NCBI GenBank assembly: GCA_947396885.1
Contig: OX377206.1
Span: 14,879,466 to 14,943,465, forward strand
DNA: 64,000 nucleotides
Direction of reading: 5' to 3'
From: Heligmosomoides polygyrus polygyrus
Lineage: Eukaryota > Nematoda > Chromadorea > Rhabditida > Heligmosomidae
A program made the position numbers and the translations under genes. Below the pieces are notes generated by a model, which saw only the letters and a program-made list of their open reading frames with translations, was not told the origin of the DNA and made no database searches. Numbering within the stretch: the stretch's first letter is position 1; each line of letters begins with the position of its first letter. This document shows positions 30,768-42,209 of this stretch, piece after piece.

Positions 30768-31035
30768 TTTTCGAATGAACGAATAATCGAATAACCCCAT
30801 TTTTTCGGTTATTCGAATTTCCGAATAATCGAATAACCCCATTTTTCGAAAATTCGAATGAGCGAATAATCGAATAACATCGTTTTTTTAGTTATTCGAA
30901 TTTCCGAATAATCGAATAACCCCATTTTTTGGTTATTCGAATTTCCGAATAATCGAATAACCCCATTTTTTGATTACTCGAATTTCCGAATAATCGAATA
31001 TTCGAAAAAATCGAATAATCGAATAAACTTTATTA
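30768..31035. repeat. Satellite block 1, CGAATAATCGAATAACC units
   Basis: This is a tandem array of about 36-40 bp units built from TTATTCGAATTTCCGAAT and CGAATAACCCCATTTTT. The TTCGAA core is palindromic. The related block at 35,215-35,595 uses the same core with different spacers. Confidence 0.8.
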
Positions 31036-31316
31036 TAACATAATACACTCGGTGCAAAATAGGTTCACCACTGGTTTGTCCATTGGTACCCGAAGAACCC
31101 GCTGCCGAGGTCCAGTAATGTTACCATCGTGTTCCCCACTATGGTAATCTTCTATAGGAGAATTCTAAGCAGTTTATCTTATCAGTGCAGGATACCACGA
31201 ACTTTAACTGAAAATTTAAGAAATGGGGACCGGTGCAAAATATAAGTTCGCTTCATAGATAATCTGATTAAACACAAAAGTACCTACAAACAAGGTAAGA
31301 TTAATACTTCGTCACA

Positions 31317-31805
31317 TCACCTTTGTTGCAGCCATATCGAAAATTCTATTTTGCATGCTACTGATAAGTTATCAATAACAGTTCGCTCAAAATGGTCCCA
31401 TGCATGAAGTATGGCGTTCTTCAGATCAGAAACCGATGTCGCAGCGGTTCCATTTTTGTACACTGTGTAAGAATGTCCTACTAGCTTTCTAGTTTTCGGG
31501 TTGAGATCTGAAGAACGGCTAGGCCACTTCAAATGTTGAGTTCTGTTGGAGTTGAGCCAACCTGTAGTTGACTGCGATGCGTTTATGGATGCATTATCTT
31601 GTTGGAAAATAAGGTTGTGCCTACGAAATCTTCTAAAATATGGCAGAAGGTAATCTCCGAGCAATTTCTGGTAGTCTTCACTGTTCTTCCTACGCGAGAC
31701 GAACTCCAAGGCAACAAGTTCGTATCCAGAAAACGCAGCCGAAACCATGAGACTTCCACCGACAAAGTAGCACCTGTAGAATACTCGCTTCTCTCTCTCC
31801 TCAAA
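31317..31805 (-). pseudogene. Tc1-like transposase C-terminal half, left copy
   Basis: A 143-codon frame (31,317-31,748) plus upstream homologous sequence. It contains LIFQQDNASIN (second catalytic Asp) and SSDLNPKT (third catalytic Asp position, followed in active Tc1 proteins by ENLW, here damaged). The first catalytic Asp and the N-terminal helix-turn-helix are absent. Not functional. Confidence 0.8.
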
Positions 31806-31869
31806 TCTCTCGAATAGTGTCTGTACCCGTCGGGCCCATCAAGATTCCACTTCTTTTACACTACTGGAG

Positions 31870-32746
31870 AGATCTGAGAAAAGAGGTCGAGTATCTTCTA
31901 GGCGCAACTTTTACGGTGAAAGTCTCATGGTTGGGCTGCGTTTTCTGGATGCGGACTTGTCTCGTTCGCTTCGGAAGTTCGTCATCGTGTAGGATGAACA
32001 GTGAAGACTACCAGAAATTGCTCCGAGATCACCTTTTGATTTAAGGAGACTTCGTAGGCACAACCTCATTTTCCAACAAGATAATGCATCCACACACGTA
32101 TCGCAGTCAACTGCAGGTTTATTTTATTTATTTATTTATTCAATACGTTCGCGATAAGCGCAAGCGGGAGAAAAAAGTATTACAACAACACAACAACATA
32201 AAGACACACCTAGAACGAGTCAAACCAATGTCCTATGAGGAGAAAGGGCCACCTTCAGCTTACTCCTAGGTCGACTGATAGGAAGCTTCTCAGGCTCCCC
32301 TTTTGCTTGAGGCGCACGCAGATCAAAGAATTTGGAGCCTACAAAGCGCGAAAAGTGGATTAACTTATAAACCCGACAAATATCAAAGAACTTCCTGCGA
32401 GAAGCCAATGTGTGAAGACCCAGGTATTTGTTCCTTATCGATGCTTTAAGTACCATAGAGTAAAGGAACCCGCCAATGCGAATAAGAACCTTGTAGTTAG
32501 TTATTCTGTACCTTTTCCACAAGGTTTATAAGAGGTTGGCTCAACTCCAATACAATTCAACTTTTGCAGTGGTCTAGTTTTCCTCCAGATCTCACCGCTG
32601 ATAGAGAACTTGTGGGGCATTCTTGTATACAAAGTGTGCAAAAATGGAATCACTTACGAGCCAATGTTGAGCGAACTGTTATTGATAACCTAATCAGTAG
32701 CACGAAAAACAGAATTTTCGATATGGTTGCAACAAAGGTGATGTGA
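31870..32746 (+). pseudogene. Tc1-like transposase C-terminal half, right copy
   Basis: This is homologous to the left copy in opposite orientation: NSEDYQKLLRDHLL, then in another frame LIFQQDNASTHVSQST, then after the insertion PPDLTADRELVGHS and ERTVIDNLISSTKN. It carries frameshifts and a retrotransposon insertion. The histidine after the second catalytic Asp is kept here but lost in the left copy. Confidence 0.75.
32120..32532 (-). mobile_element. 5'-truncated non-LTR (CR1-like) insertion
   Basis: The tail on the minus strand is (AAAT)n at about 32,120-32,141. It is flanked by a 5 bp duplication AGGTT (32,115-32,119 and 32,533-32,537). The left transposase half shows the uninterrupted sequence. 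A 100-codon minus-strand frame (32,220-32,522) matches the extreme C-terminus of CR1-like ORF2 (LGLHTLASRRKFFDICRVYK, compare 37,561-40,056). Confidence 0.75.
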
Positions 32747-33539
32747 CGAAGTACTAATCTTACTTTGTCTGTAGGGACTTTTGTGATTAATCAGGTTTTT
32801 TACGAAGGGAACTTATATTTTGCACCGGTCTCCATTCGTTAAATTTTCAATAAAAGTTCGTAGTATCCTGCACTGATGAGATAACCTGCTTAAAATTCTT
32901 CTATAGAGGCTTTCGATAGTGAGGAATACGACGGTAATCGCTGAGCATAGGCAGCGGATCCTTCGGGTACTAATGGAAAAATCGGGGGTATCTATAATTT
33001 TGCACCGGGATGTATTAATAAGGACGATGCGATTTTTGTGCTAGCCAATTTCGTTTGATACGTTTACTTACTCCAAAAGCGCATTGTGTAGGCTCAAGTA
33101 AATGTAGTAAAGTAAGTTCAACGACACCAGGGACAAAATAAAAGATTTGGATTCTTAAAAAAAGCAAATAATGAAGATATTCAATATCTTCTCAGAACCG
33201 TTGACAATACTCGTTAAATGGCAAGACATGAGAACTTTTTTCCTGCAAACAAAATCCTACAAAAAAATTCCTACAGAAATACGTGTGCAAAACATCTACG
33301 CACAAGTGCAAACCTTTGCGAAAAAAACCGTTCACTCCATTTGTTCATTTCATTATCTCACAGGAATCGTCAGCCAATCAAATTGTAGAGTTATACGGCA
33401 TTTTCAGTCGAAATTCAACGTTTTTGAAATAAATTTCAACCTTCTTCTGGAATCTTCCCCTTGTAACAACGTTGAATTTGATTTGAAAAACTTTGAATTT
33501 CAACTGAAAATGGTATATAGTCGTGTCATATGTCCAAAC

Positions 33540-34020
33540 TGTGAGCTTCAGTCCCGAAGTTATAGAGGTCGCTGAACACGAATCTTAAGTTAGTTTCTGC
33601 AGTAACGGTTGCCATCAAGAGATATTAATCAAATTATCGATTTTTCGTAAATATCACTCAACAAGATCGAAACTTCAGGCCTGAGGTAATCGAGGTCACT
33701 GAACACGAATCTGAATTCATTTTTAATTTTCCGTCAAAATTTGTGTTTATTGTGCAAATTCCGTAGAGGATTCAAGTGTATGACATCGATGACAGTCGTG
33801 GTCGCAGAGAACGCAAATGTGAAGTTAGATTTTGAAAATATCGACGAAGACCGGTCATACAATTGATTCGCTTCAACGAATTCTCCATAGAAAATCAATA
33901 GCTCGATCAACTTCAACCGATAATTTCGAAAACAAACTTCAAATTTGTGTTCAGCGAGATCGACGAGACCCCAACGGCTGAAGCTTCGGACCGCAGTCGA
34001 TCGCCATCAACTGCGGCCAG
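33540..34020. repeat. Degenerate repeat with inverted copy, next to the (CA)n tract
   Basis: GAGGTCGCTGAACACGAATCT (about 33,566) and GAGGTCACTGAACACGAATCT (about 33,690) are direct copies. The complement of a third (AAATTTGTGTTCAGCGAGATC, about 33,940) faces them. No gene is seen; the frame at 33,171-33,575 has no recognisable motif. Confidence 0.55.
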
Positions 34021-34065
34021 TATCGCCAATACGCCATTTCCCCACGCCAGTTGTGATGGACTGAT

Positions 34066-35122
<1,057 letters not shown>

Positions 35123-35214
35123 ATGCGTTTTCGTTACGGTGAGCTCCTCGACAGTGTGCTATCGAAAACAATCGTCACCGAAATGAACGCCGCTCACAAA
35201 AATCATCATTATGC

Positions 35215-35595
35215 CACATTCGAAACAACCACGTATTCGAAATTCGAATATTATTCGAATTTTCGCACCTCGAATATTCGAATTCGAATAATTATTCGAA
35301 TTTTCAAGCCTCGAATAATCGAATTCGAATAATTATTCGAAATTGGAAACCTCGAATAATCGAATTCGAATAATTATTCGAATTCGCTAAACTCGAATAA
35401 TCGAACTCGAATAATTATTCGAATTTACGGAACTCGAATAATCAAATAATCGAATTCGAATAAATTATTCTAATAATTATTCGAATTCGCTAAACTCGAA
35501 TAATTATTCGAATTTACGGAACTCGAATAATCAAATAATCGAATTCGAATAAATTATTCGAATAATTATTCGAAATCGATTATTCGAGCACAAGC
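35215..35595. repeat. Satellite block 2, TTCGAATAATTATTCGAA units
   Basis: A tandem array of about 45-50 bp units, each with CGAATAATTATTCGAA and a short variable spacer such as CGCTAAACT or TACGGAACT. A larger unit of roughly 90 bp is repeated at 35,385-35,460 and 35,480-35,570. Confidence 0.8.
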
Positions 35596-35779
35596 ATAGC
35601 ATCCATGTAAGGTTCATGCATCGGCTCTGCCGGTATCCGTTGGGTGAGACACGTGGGATATGCAACCCTTGTGAAGCCATGCCAGGGATGCATAGCGCAA
35701 ATATAGAGAGGAGAGATAGCCCACTTTCACATCACAACGTTCAGAGAAGGTGATCGAAAACATTTGAAAACGTTAGGCA

Positions 35780-36625
35780 CGAAAGTATGTGTCCCACAAC
35801 TTTAGAGGAACACCTGAGTTTGAAGCGGTAAATTTAAAGCTGCCAATTGTGAAAGGGATACAGAGTGGACTTTCTCTTCTTTTAAAGTTGGACACAAACT
35901 TAAATCTGGATTTGACGCATCCTTTCCAAAATCGAAGTTGTAAGGAGATTTTTGCAAAGAGATTGAGACATTTTTCCTTCATCCAGAAATCGACAGGTGT
36001 CCACATCTTTGTGCACATCTTAAGAAAACTTTACCCGGCAGTATTGACTTTTAGGTCTCCAGAGGTCGAGGAGAGGTCGAAAAAATTTTCGCCCATACTT
36101 CGCCTAGGAGGTTATTTATGGTGCTGGTCACGGGTGACTAAGGTCATGGTCACCGTAACCTACCGTAATCGGCCTAAATTTTAAAAACGGATGACAGATT
36201 CGTATTAGCACCGCAAATAACCTCTTTGAGGCGAAATTTGGGCGAAAAATTAAAAAATTTCGACCTTTTCTCAACCTCTGGAGGTCTGAAGCACAACAGT
36301 GAGTGCCCCTCACGGTCTTCAAAACAAGGACATGCAACGCCAACGCATCCACGTTGGTTAATTAGGATCTCACCTGAAAGGGTATCCAATGCTCCAGAAG
36401 TGGCTGCGATAGGTGTGCTATGGCACGGCGTTCGGGATGCTCAGGTTCATATGTTACAACATAAACATATGAGCCTGAGCTTCCCAAACGCCAAAAGCCT
36501 AACTTTGACATTGCGAAGACAAGAATAGTAGAACACATGGTCAATGGTGTCCACCTCTGTCACAGACGGAAGCCGCAAACATCCCTGGAAATTTTGTCGT
36601 TTTCCGGTATCTAAACAAATATACC
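35780..36625. repeat. Dispersed repeat family, copy 1
   Basis: It shares in order, with 46,780-47,290 and 62,980-63,260, a GACGCATCC..AAAATC block, a GTGTCCACATCTTTG..CATCTTA block, a CTCACCTGA..CATC block and a CAGGTTCATATGTTACAAC..CATATGAGCCTG block. Read on the minus strand, 36,447-36,629 gives a Cys/His pattern (C..PSVTEVDTIDHVFYYSC) like the terminal zinc finger of some retrotransposon proteins, but no RT remains. Confidence 0.6.
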
Positions 36626-36984
36626 ACACGATAGCGCACTAAAATAGACGTTCTTCGACAAAAGAATGGAATGAATTCTGCAATGCAGTCGCTTAAAGTT
36701 TGACATTTGTGTGCTACAGATTTGGACAGTGATTCAGTAGTAGACGTTGGTGGGAAATGCAAAGTACTGGTATCCATCGGCTGGCCACGGAGGACGAGCA
36801 GTCTGTGCACAGTCCTACCCGCTTCCCTGTGTTCGCCTTGACGGCGCGCAAACCGCGCTACGGGCTGCAAAATTGTTGCATGGAGTGACGTCGTCCAAAA
36901 ACCGAGCAACGTGTGCTTCGCAAGGCCGTCAATGTACGAACCGGAACAAGGATGAGGAGGTGGGATTTCGAGATTCGGGCAAAA

Positions 36985-37370
36985 AGAGTGGTGGATAATT
37001 GTAAGATAGGTGTTCTCGGCACTATTGTACTTCACGGACTCCAGAGGACGAGGAGGGGTCGAAAAAAAAATTTTCGCCCAAACTTCGCCTAGGGGGGTTA
37101 TTTGGGGTGCTGATCACGAATGTGACACCCGTCTTTGAAATTTCGGCCGATTACGGAAGGTTACGGTAGGTACCGGTAACTAAGGCTGTCGAGGTCATAA
37201 TCACCGATTTCGCCCAAACTTCGTCTAGGAAGGTTATTTGGGGTGCTGATCACGAATCTTACATCCGTTTTTCGTTTTACGCTGGAGCACGGTAGGTTAC
37301 GGTAAGTGCGGGTGACTAAGGCTGCCAAGGTCATAATCACCGATTGCGAGCAATCCCATCCTTCTAAGTC
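36985..37370. repeat. GGTGCTGATCAC repeat array
   Basis: Two direct units of about 160 bp. Each has CGCCCAAACTTCG, CTAGG, TTATTTGGGGTGCTGATC, ACGCTGGAGTACGG-like and GGTTACGGTA blocks and ends with GGTGACTAAGG. It abuts the tail of the second CR1-like element. Confidence 0.75.
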
Positions 37371-37560
37371 ATTCCTGGAAATCGGTTGCGTCCTTTTTTA
37401 TTTATTTGTTTATTTATTGGACGCATATATTACATATGCATGTAAGAGAACAACAAAAAAAACCGCGGAACAACATTCAGTGACTCACAATGGGGCAAAA
37501 CACAACAGCTGCTAAATATAAGAAGTGAAAAGAAAAGAAACTGAACAAGGTGGAAGGAGA

Positions 37561-40388
37561 CTAAGGGGAGAGATTGGAGCTATTGGAGCTATTGAGCACC
37601 GTGCGGGAAACAAGATTTTTAAACGACGTGAGTTTTAACCGTAGTCCGCCCTTTGCCAAGAGTGGGTTGAGCAGGGAGACAACCCTCTGAGAAAAGAACT
37701 GCGACCGAAGCCTAGTTTTTGCTAGCGACCGTCTAAGTTTGCAATGACCACCTCTTGTGCGGGAGTTAGCAAATTGAAAGAAATTGTGAAGCGTAACTGT
37801 GGTCAAGCCCGTGATGATTTTGTATGCTAGGATCAAATCATTTCTCACCCGTCTACTATGGAGACTGGGCAAATTAAATAACTTATTTCTTTGGGTGCCG
37901 TTAGGTATGAAACGGTCATCAATTCCACTGCACCGCAAGACAAGCTTCCTTGTAAAGTTGTTTTGAACACGTTCAAGTAATCGGATATCCTTTTTCAACT
38001 GAGGGCAAAAAACTGAAGTTCCACTTTCAACAATGGGACGGATATAAGTTTTGTAAGCCCTAATGAGCGTAGCACAATCACGTGTCTTAAGCGCCTTAAA
38101 GAGGTCAAACGTGCGTGACATCGCCTTGGAGAAAATATGTCTGAGGTGAGGAAGGAAGGACAGCTTGTTGTCATAGAAGAACCCTAGATCACGAACCTGA
38201 TCAACACCTTCCAATTCGGTATCACCAATGGAATACGAGGCAGAAGGGATTGGTTGGCCCAGACAAAGAACCTTTGTCTTATGAGGTGCAAGTGGTAACC
38301 CATTAAGCGATGACCAGGCGTGGACACAGTTAACAGCAGCCTGAAGAAGCGATGTGTCACATGGGTTTTCGATAGTTCTATAGATTTTTAGATCATCGGC
38401 GTACATCAGGCACCTCACATTATTCGAAGAAACCAAAGATGGAAGATCTGCAGTGTACACAAGGAACAGTAAGGGAGATAAAACACCACCCTGTGGGAGG
38501 CCGCTAACACAGGGGTAGATGTTGGAAAGGCAGTCTCCAACTCTGACCTGGAATGTACGGCCCATCAAGAAGCTTTCAATCCAGCGTACGAAATCGGAAT
38601 GAATCCCAATGGAGTGCAGCTTATTGATTAACCTAGAATGAGGGACCTTATCGAACGCACTCGAAAAGTCAAAGTAAATTACGTGTACAGGTTTATTCTG
38701 CTCAACAGCTTGAGTCCAGTCGTTCATAGAGGCCAACAGTGCCGTCTCACATGATTTTCCTTTGCAGAATCCATGTTGAGATTGAGGTATGATACTGTGT
38801 TCTTCCAAATGATGCAGTATCAGCTTCCTCAAAAGTTTCTCGAACATCCTGGCAAAAATTGATGCGATGCTAATGGGTCTGTAATTTGCGGCCAGATTAT
38901 AGGGAGCCTTTTTGGGAACTAGAGTGACAAATGAGTGCCTCCATCTGTACGGCACGTTACCAGTCGCAAAGGAGAGGTTGAATATATATTCCAGAGGAAA
39001 GACAATAAGGTGCAAGATCCGTTTGAAAAACGCCATAGGAATGAGATCAGGTGTGATCGTATACGATGAGGGATATTTCATGAGTTCTTGGAAGATGTCA
39101 CCCCCTGAAAACCGGAAGCTGTTGCGCATGGGTGGAAAGCAAGCCTCAGGTGATTCTGTTTCGGAATGGGAAGCTGTCGCGCTGAAAGCCGTGGAGAAGT
39201 GTTGAGCAAAGAGTTCAGCTTTATCAAAGTCCTTGAACACAAAGTTATCATCGTTGTCAATCCGAAGGCTGGGAATAGATGGTCGGTCCTTTAATCTGCA
39301 CTTTATATATCTATGAAAATTTCTCCCGTCCCTGGATTCAACTATCTTGCGCTCTAAATAGGAAAGAAATTTGGAAGTAGCCTTTTCTAGTTTAGAACAA
39401 ACTGCCTTGTATTTCTCCACGGAGTCACTAGCAACCGTACTCGAAGCAGAGGCCCATAAACGGTCCTTTTTCCAGGCAAATCTTTCTAAATAGGAGGGGA
39501 GTCTAACTCTATTCTTTTGAATCAACCTCACCGGTACGTAAGTAACTATGACATGTTGAATTATGCTAAGGAAGAGCTCATAAGCGTCATTTGCAGCTGT
39601 AACCGTGGAGAAGGACCCAATCCAGTCAACTCCCTTCAGGTAGTTTTCAACCGCAGGGTAGTTTGCGCTTCTGTAATCCCTACTCCATGTCTCAGAAGTG
39701 GGCGCATAACTAAAATTTATGGAGAACACCACGCTATCATGATCACTGCTGCCTATAGGCGGAGTAATTTCAGTACCCGTAATGAGGTTAAAAGAATTAC
39801 AAAATATTAGGTCAAGAAAGGATCCAGCTCTAGTAGCTCGAGGGACCAACTGCCGAAACGAGTGAGAGTTAAACAACTCCGCAAAATGTGCCGATATTTG
39901 GGAGGCTTGTGAGGTGTCTGTGGTACTCCAGAAAGTGACCGGAAGGTTGAAGTCACCCAAAACAACAACAGGAAAGTCACTGGATGAGAAATCACTAATG
40001 ACCTTAATAAGCTGGACAGACTGGGAAGTTACACAGGCTGGGGCTCTATAAATCAAAATAAACCTAGTGACGCGATCTGTAATAATGACATCGACAATGA
40101 GTACTTCATACGAGCTGTCGACGGATTCAGAAAAAACTTCATTGACACTAATAAAATTCTTGTAAAAAATGACTACACCCCGCCTCTTTTATTGCGCCTG
40201 TCGCACCTAACAGCCTGGTAACAGGAGGTGGCGGGGCCAAGCAGTGGTGCAAGTTCATTTTTACTTTTCAACCAAGTTTCACAAATGAAGGCAAGATCAT
40301 AGTTCTCATCCAAAAGAGTGACCCCAAGAGCATCCCCATTCTTGACTAAAGAGCGGACATTAGAAAGAAGACATTTAACTTTGAATTT
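37561..40388 (-). pseudogene. CR1-like ORF2 with one frameshift in endonuclease
   Basis: The 831-codon frame 37,561-40,056 starts inside the endonuclease (IYRAPAC, LGDFN, SSDHDS) and contains a full RT: NYRPIS, SSAFDKVPH, GLPQGGVLSPLLF and MYADDLKIY. The endonuclease start (LLSNVRSL, CETWL) lies upstream at about 40,190-40,380 in another frame. The shift is at about 40,178-40,185 in a G run (GGCGGGGTG), consistent with loss of one G. No in-frame ATG precedes the endonuclease; the frame joins ORF1 through GGGAAAC at 40,430-40,424. Confidence 0.88.
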
Positions 40389-40420
40389 ACCACGGAAGTT
40401 ATGAAACCTGCGACTACAAT

Positions 40421-41173
40421 CTAGTTTCCCTGCGGAGCTCTGTAGCTAGCATTAAAAGACCGATCAGAACAATCAACGAAACTAACACGAGCCTTACGTT
40501 GTTGCATCCTTTCTTCCAAGGTGAGAGAAGGTCGGATAAAGACTCCTCTCTCCGGAAAGGATCGACGCTTAGGGGCACTCCTAATCGCAAGACGTTGAAA
40601 AAAAGTACAAGGAAATACAACTTTTAACAATCTAGACCTTCCATTGACTTTTTTGCCTAATCTGTAGACACTACAGGAAGGCAGTCAACGCCTATGTGGA
40701 AAAGGATATTATGCACGCTGAGTATGTCATAACGTACTCTACGATCAAGTAGCTGAACTCAACTCAGGGACTCCACTTATCACAATGGAACGAAGCTGTT
40801 CTCCTTCACGTTCCATATCCGGCAGATGGGCAGGTGTCGTTGGCTCAGGCTTCGATCGATTGTGATCATCGACAACGTTGTGGCTATCGTTCTCATCGCT
40901 CACCGGTGCGTCCAAGGAAATGCCAATCTTCTTGCGAAGAATCAGATTCTCTCTAAATAGTCGGTCACGTTCCTGCTTCACAGTCGTCAGCTCGTCCAGA
41001 ATGCTATTGAAAGCGTTTTTAATGCACAACGGTACCACTGACGAATCGTTGACCTCGCGTAGCGCATCAATCAAAGACACAGGAGTCGACCGCGGCGAGG
41101 AACCAGGAGAAGTATCGGGGCAGAAGCGTTTGACAGGCCCTTTAGACCGAACAGCAGCAGTAGAATTGGACAT
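40421..41173 (-). pseudogene. CR1-like ORF1, interrupted
   Basis: The ATG at 41,173 is followed by a Ser/Pro-rich tail, a coiled coil (LDELTTVKQERDRLFRENLI) and SIVISGVPEL, which matches SLVVSGVSEP in the first copy. A stop at 40,745 breaks the frame. The C-terminal part (RLLKVVFPCTFFQRL, then RPSLTLEERMQQRKAR) continues in 40,421-40,630 and ends APQGN-stop. At least two lesions separate the parts. Confidence 0.7.
40424..40430 (-). promoter_or_regulatory. Canonical -1 slippery heptamer GGGAAAC at ORF1 end
   Basis: The ORF1 frame reads CAG GGA AAC TAG. G GGA AAC is a classic X XXY YYZ slippery sequence. A -1 slip after AAC gives CTA GAT TGT, the ORF2 frame. The site lies immediately before the ORF1 stop. 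Confidence 0.6.
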
Positions 41174-41539
41174 AGTGGTAGTCGTGAAAATAGGAATAAG
41201 ACGGCAGACGTGGAAGTCAGGTGAATGGTCGAACCACAGCAACGGAATCGAGCGGAAAATACGACCGACCGCTCAGCGTCAGTGCACAGCTAGAATTCGA
41301 GTGCACAGCTAGAATTCCTTTTTTTTAGCTTGCCAAAGACGTCCTTCAGCTTGAAGTCGAGCAGTTCTTCCTGACGGCGGTTGTGGAACAGTGCCTGGAG
41401 GGCCATAATGCTTAGATTGCTATCTCTCAATTAAGCCTTCGCCTATCGAAAAGTTTCCTGCAAAAATGGTTTCCCGCTGGTTTGCGACTTTCCGCGCGAT
41501 CGCTGCGGGACCAGTTGCATGCTGTGCTCACCCGTAGCA

Positions 41540-42205
41540 CCACGGATAACCCCTATAGCCGAAGTTTGGGCGAAATCGGTGACCATGACCTTAATCACCC
41601 GTACCTACCGTAACCTACCGTACTTCAGCGTAAAACGAAAAACGGACGTCAGATTCGTGATCAGCACCCCAAATAACCCCCTAGGCGAAATTTGGGCGTA
41701 ATTTTTTTCGACATCTCCTCGTCCTCTGTGGTCCCGAAAGTACAATAGTGTCACCAATTTTCCCCAAACTTTGCCTAGGGGAGGGGATGGGCAGGGGGTT
41801 ATTTGGGGTGCTGATCATGAATCTGCCATCTGCTTTTCGTTTTACGCTGGAGTGCCGTAGGTTACGGTAGGTAGGGTAACTAAGGTAATGGTCACCGATT
41901 TCGCCTAAACTCCAGCGTAAAACGAAAAACCTTAAACTCCAGTGTAAAACGAAAAACAAGTGTCAGAATCGTTATCAGCACCCACCCCCTAGGCGAAGTA
42001 TGGGCGAAATCGGTGATTACGACCTCGGCCACATTAGTTACCCGTATCTACCGTAACCTACCGTAATCGGCCGAATTTTCAAAAACGGATGGTCAGATTC
42101 GTGATCAGCACCCCAAATAACCCCCACTCCTGGGTAAAGTTTGTGCGATTTTTTTTTCGACTTCTCCTCGACCTCTGGAGTCCCGAAAGTACAATAGTGC
42201 CGGTG
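41540..42205. repeat. GGTGCTGATCAC repeat array in both orientations
   Basis: At least four units (about 41,560-41,700, 41,755-41,905, 41,935-42,010 and 42,040-42,160), some direct and some inverted. They share CGGTGACCATGACC, CCGTAACCTACCGTA and GATCAGCACCCCAAATAACC. No coding potential. Confidence 0.75.
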
Positions 42206-42209
42206 GTTC

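Larger units (their letters stand above)
31046..33012. mobile_element. Tc1-like element rearranged into a palindrome
   Basis: The ends are CACTCGGTGCAAAAT on the left and the complement of CATCCCGGTGCAAAAT on the right, flanked by TA (31,044-31,045 and 33,013-33,014). A second GGTGCAAAATATAAGTTC lies about 180 bp inside each end (IR/DR type). Both halves carry the C-terminal part of a transposase facing outward from a centre near 31,830, so two 3' halves are joined head to head and the DNA-binding N-terminus is missing. The right half is split by a small retrotransposon (32,120-32,532). Confidence 0.75.
37393..41300 (-). mobile_element. Second CR1-like non-LTR retrotransposon, decayed
   Basis: The tail AATAAATAAACAAATAAATA lies at about 37,396-37,416 on the minus strand. 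ORF2 occupies 37,561-40,388 with one frameshift and ORF1 occupies 40,421-41,173 with breaks. The 5' limit is placed near 41,300, where GTGCACAGCTAGAATTC is directly duplicated. The element is the same type as that at 17.75-22.72 kb, but the proteins differ at most positions, so the two belong to different families. Confidence 0.75.

Noticed and set aside
30768..31035. Regular repeats considered as a CRISPR array
   Set aside because: Spacers are not unique, units vary in length, no cas genes are present and the DNA is eukaryotic; it is a satellite.
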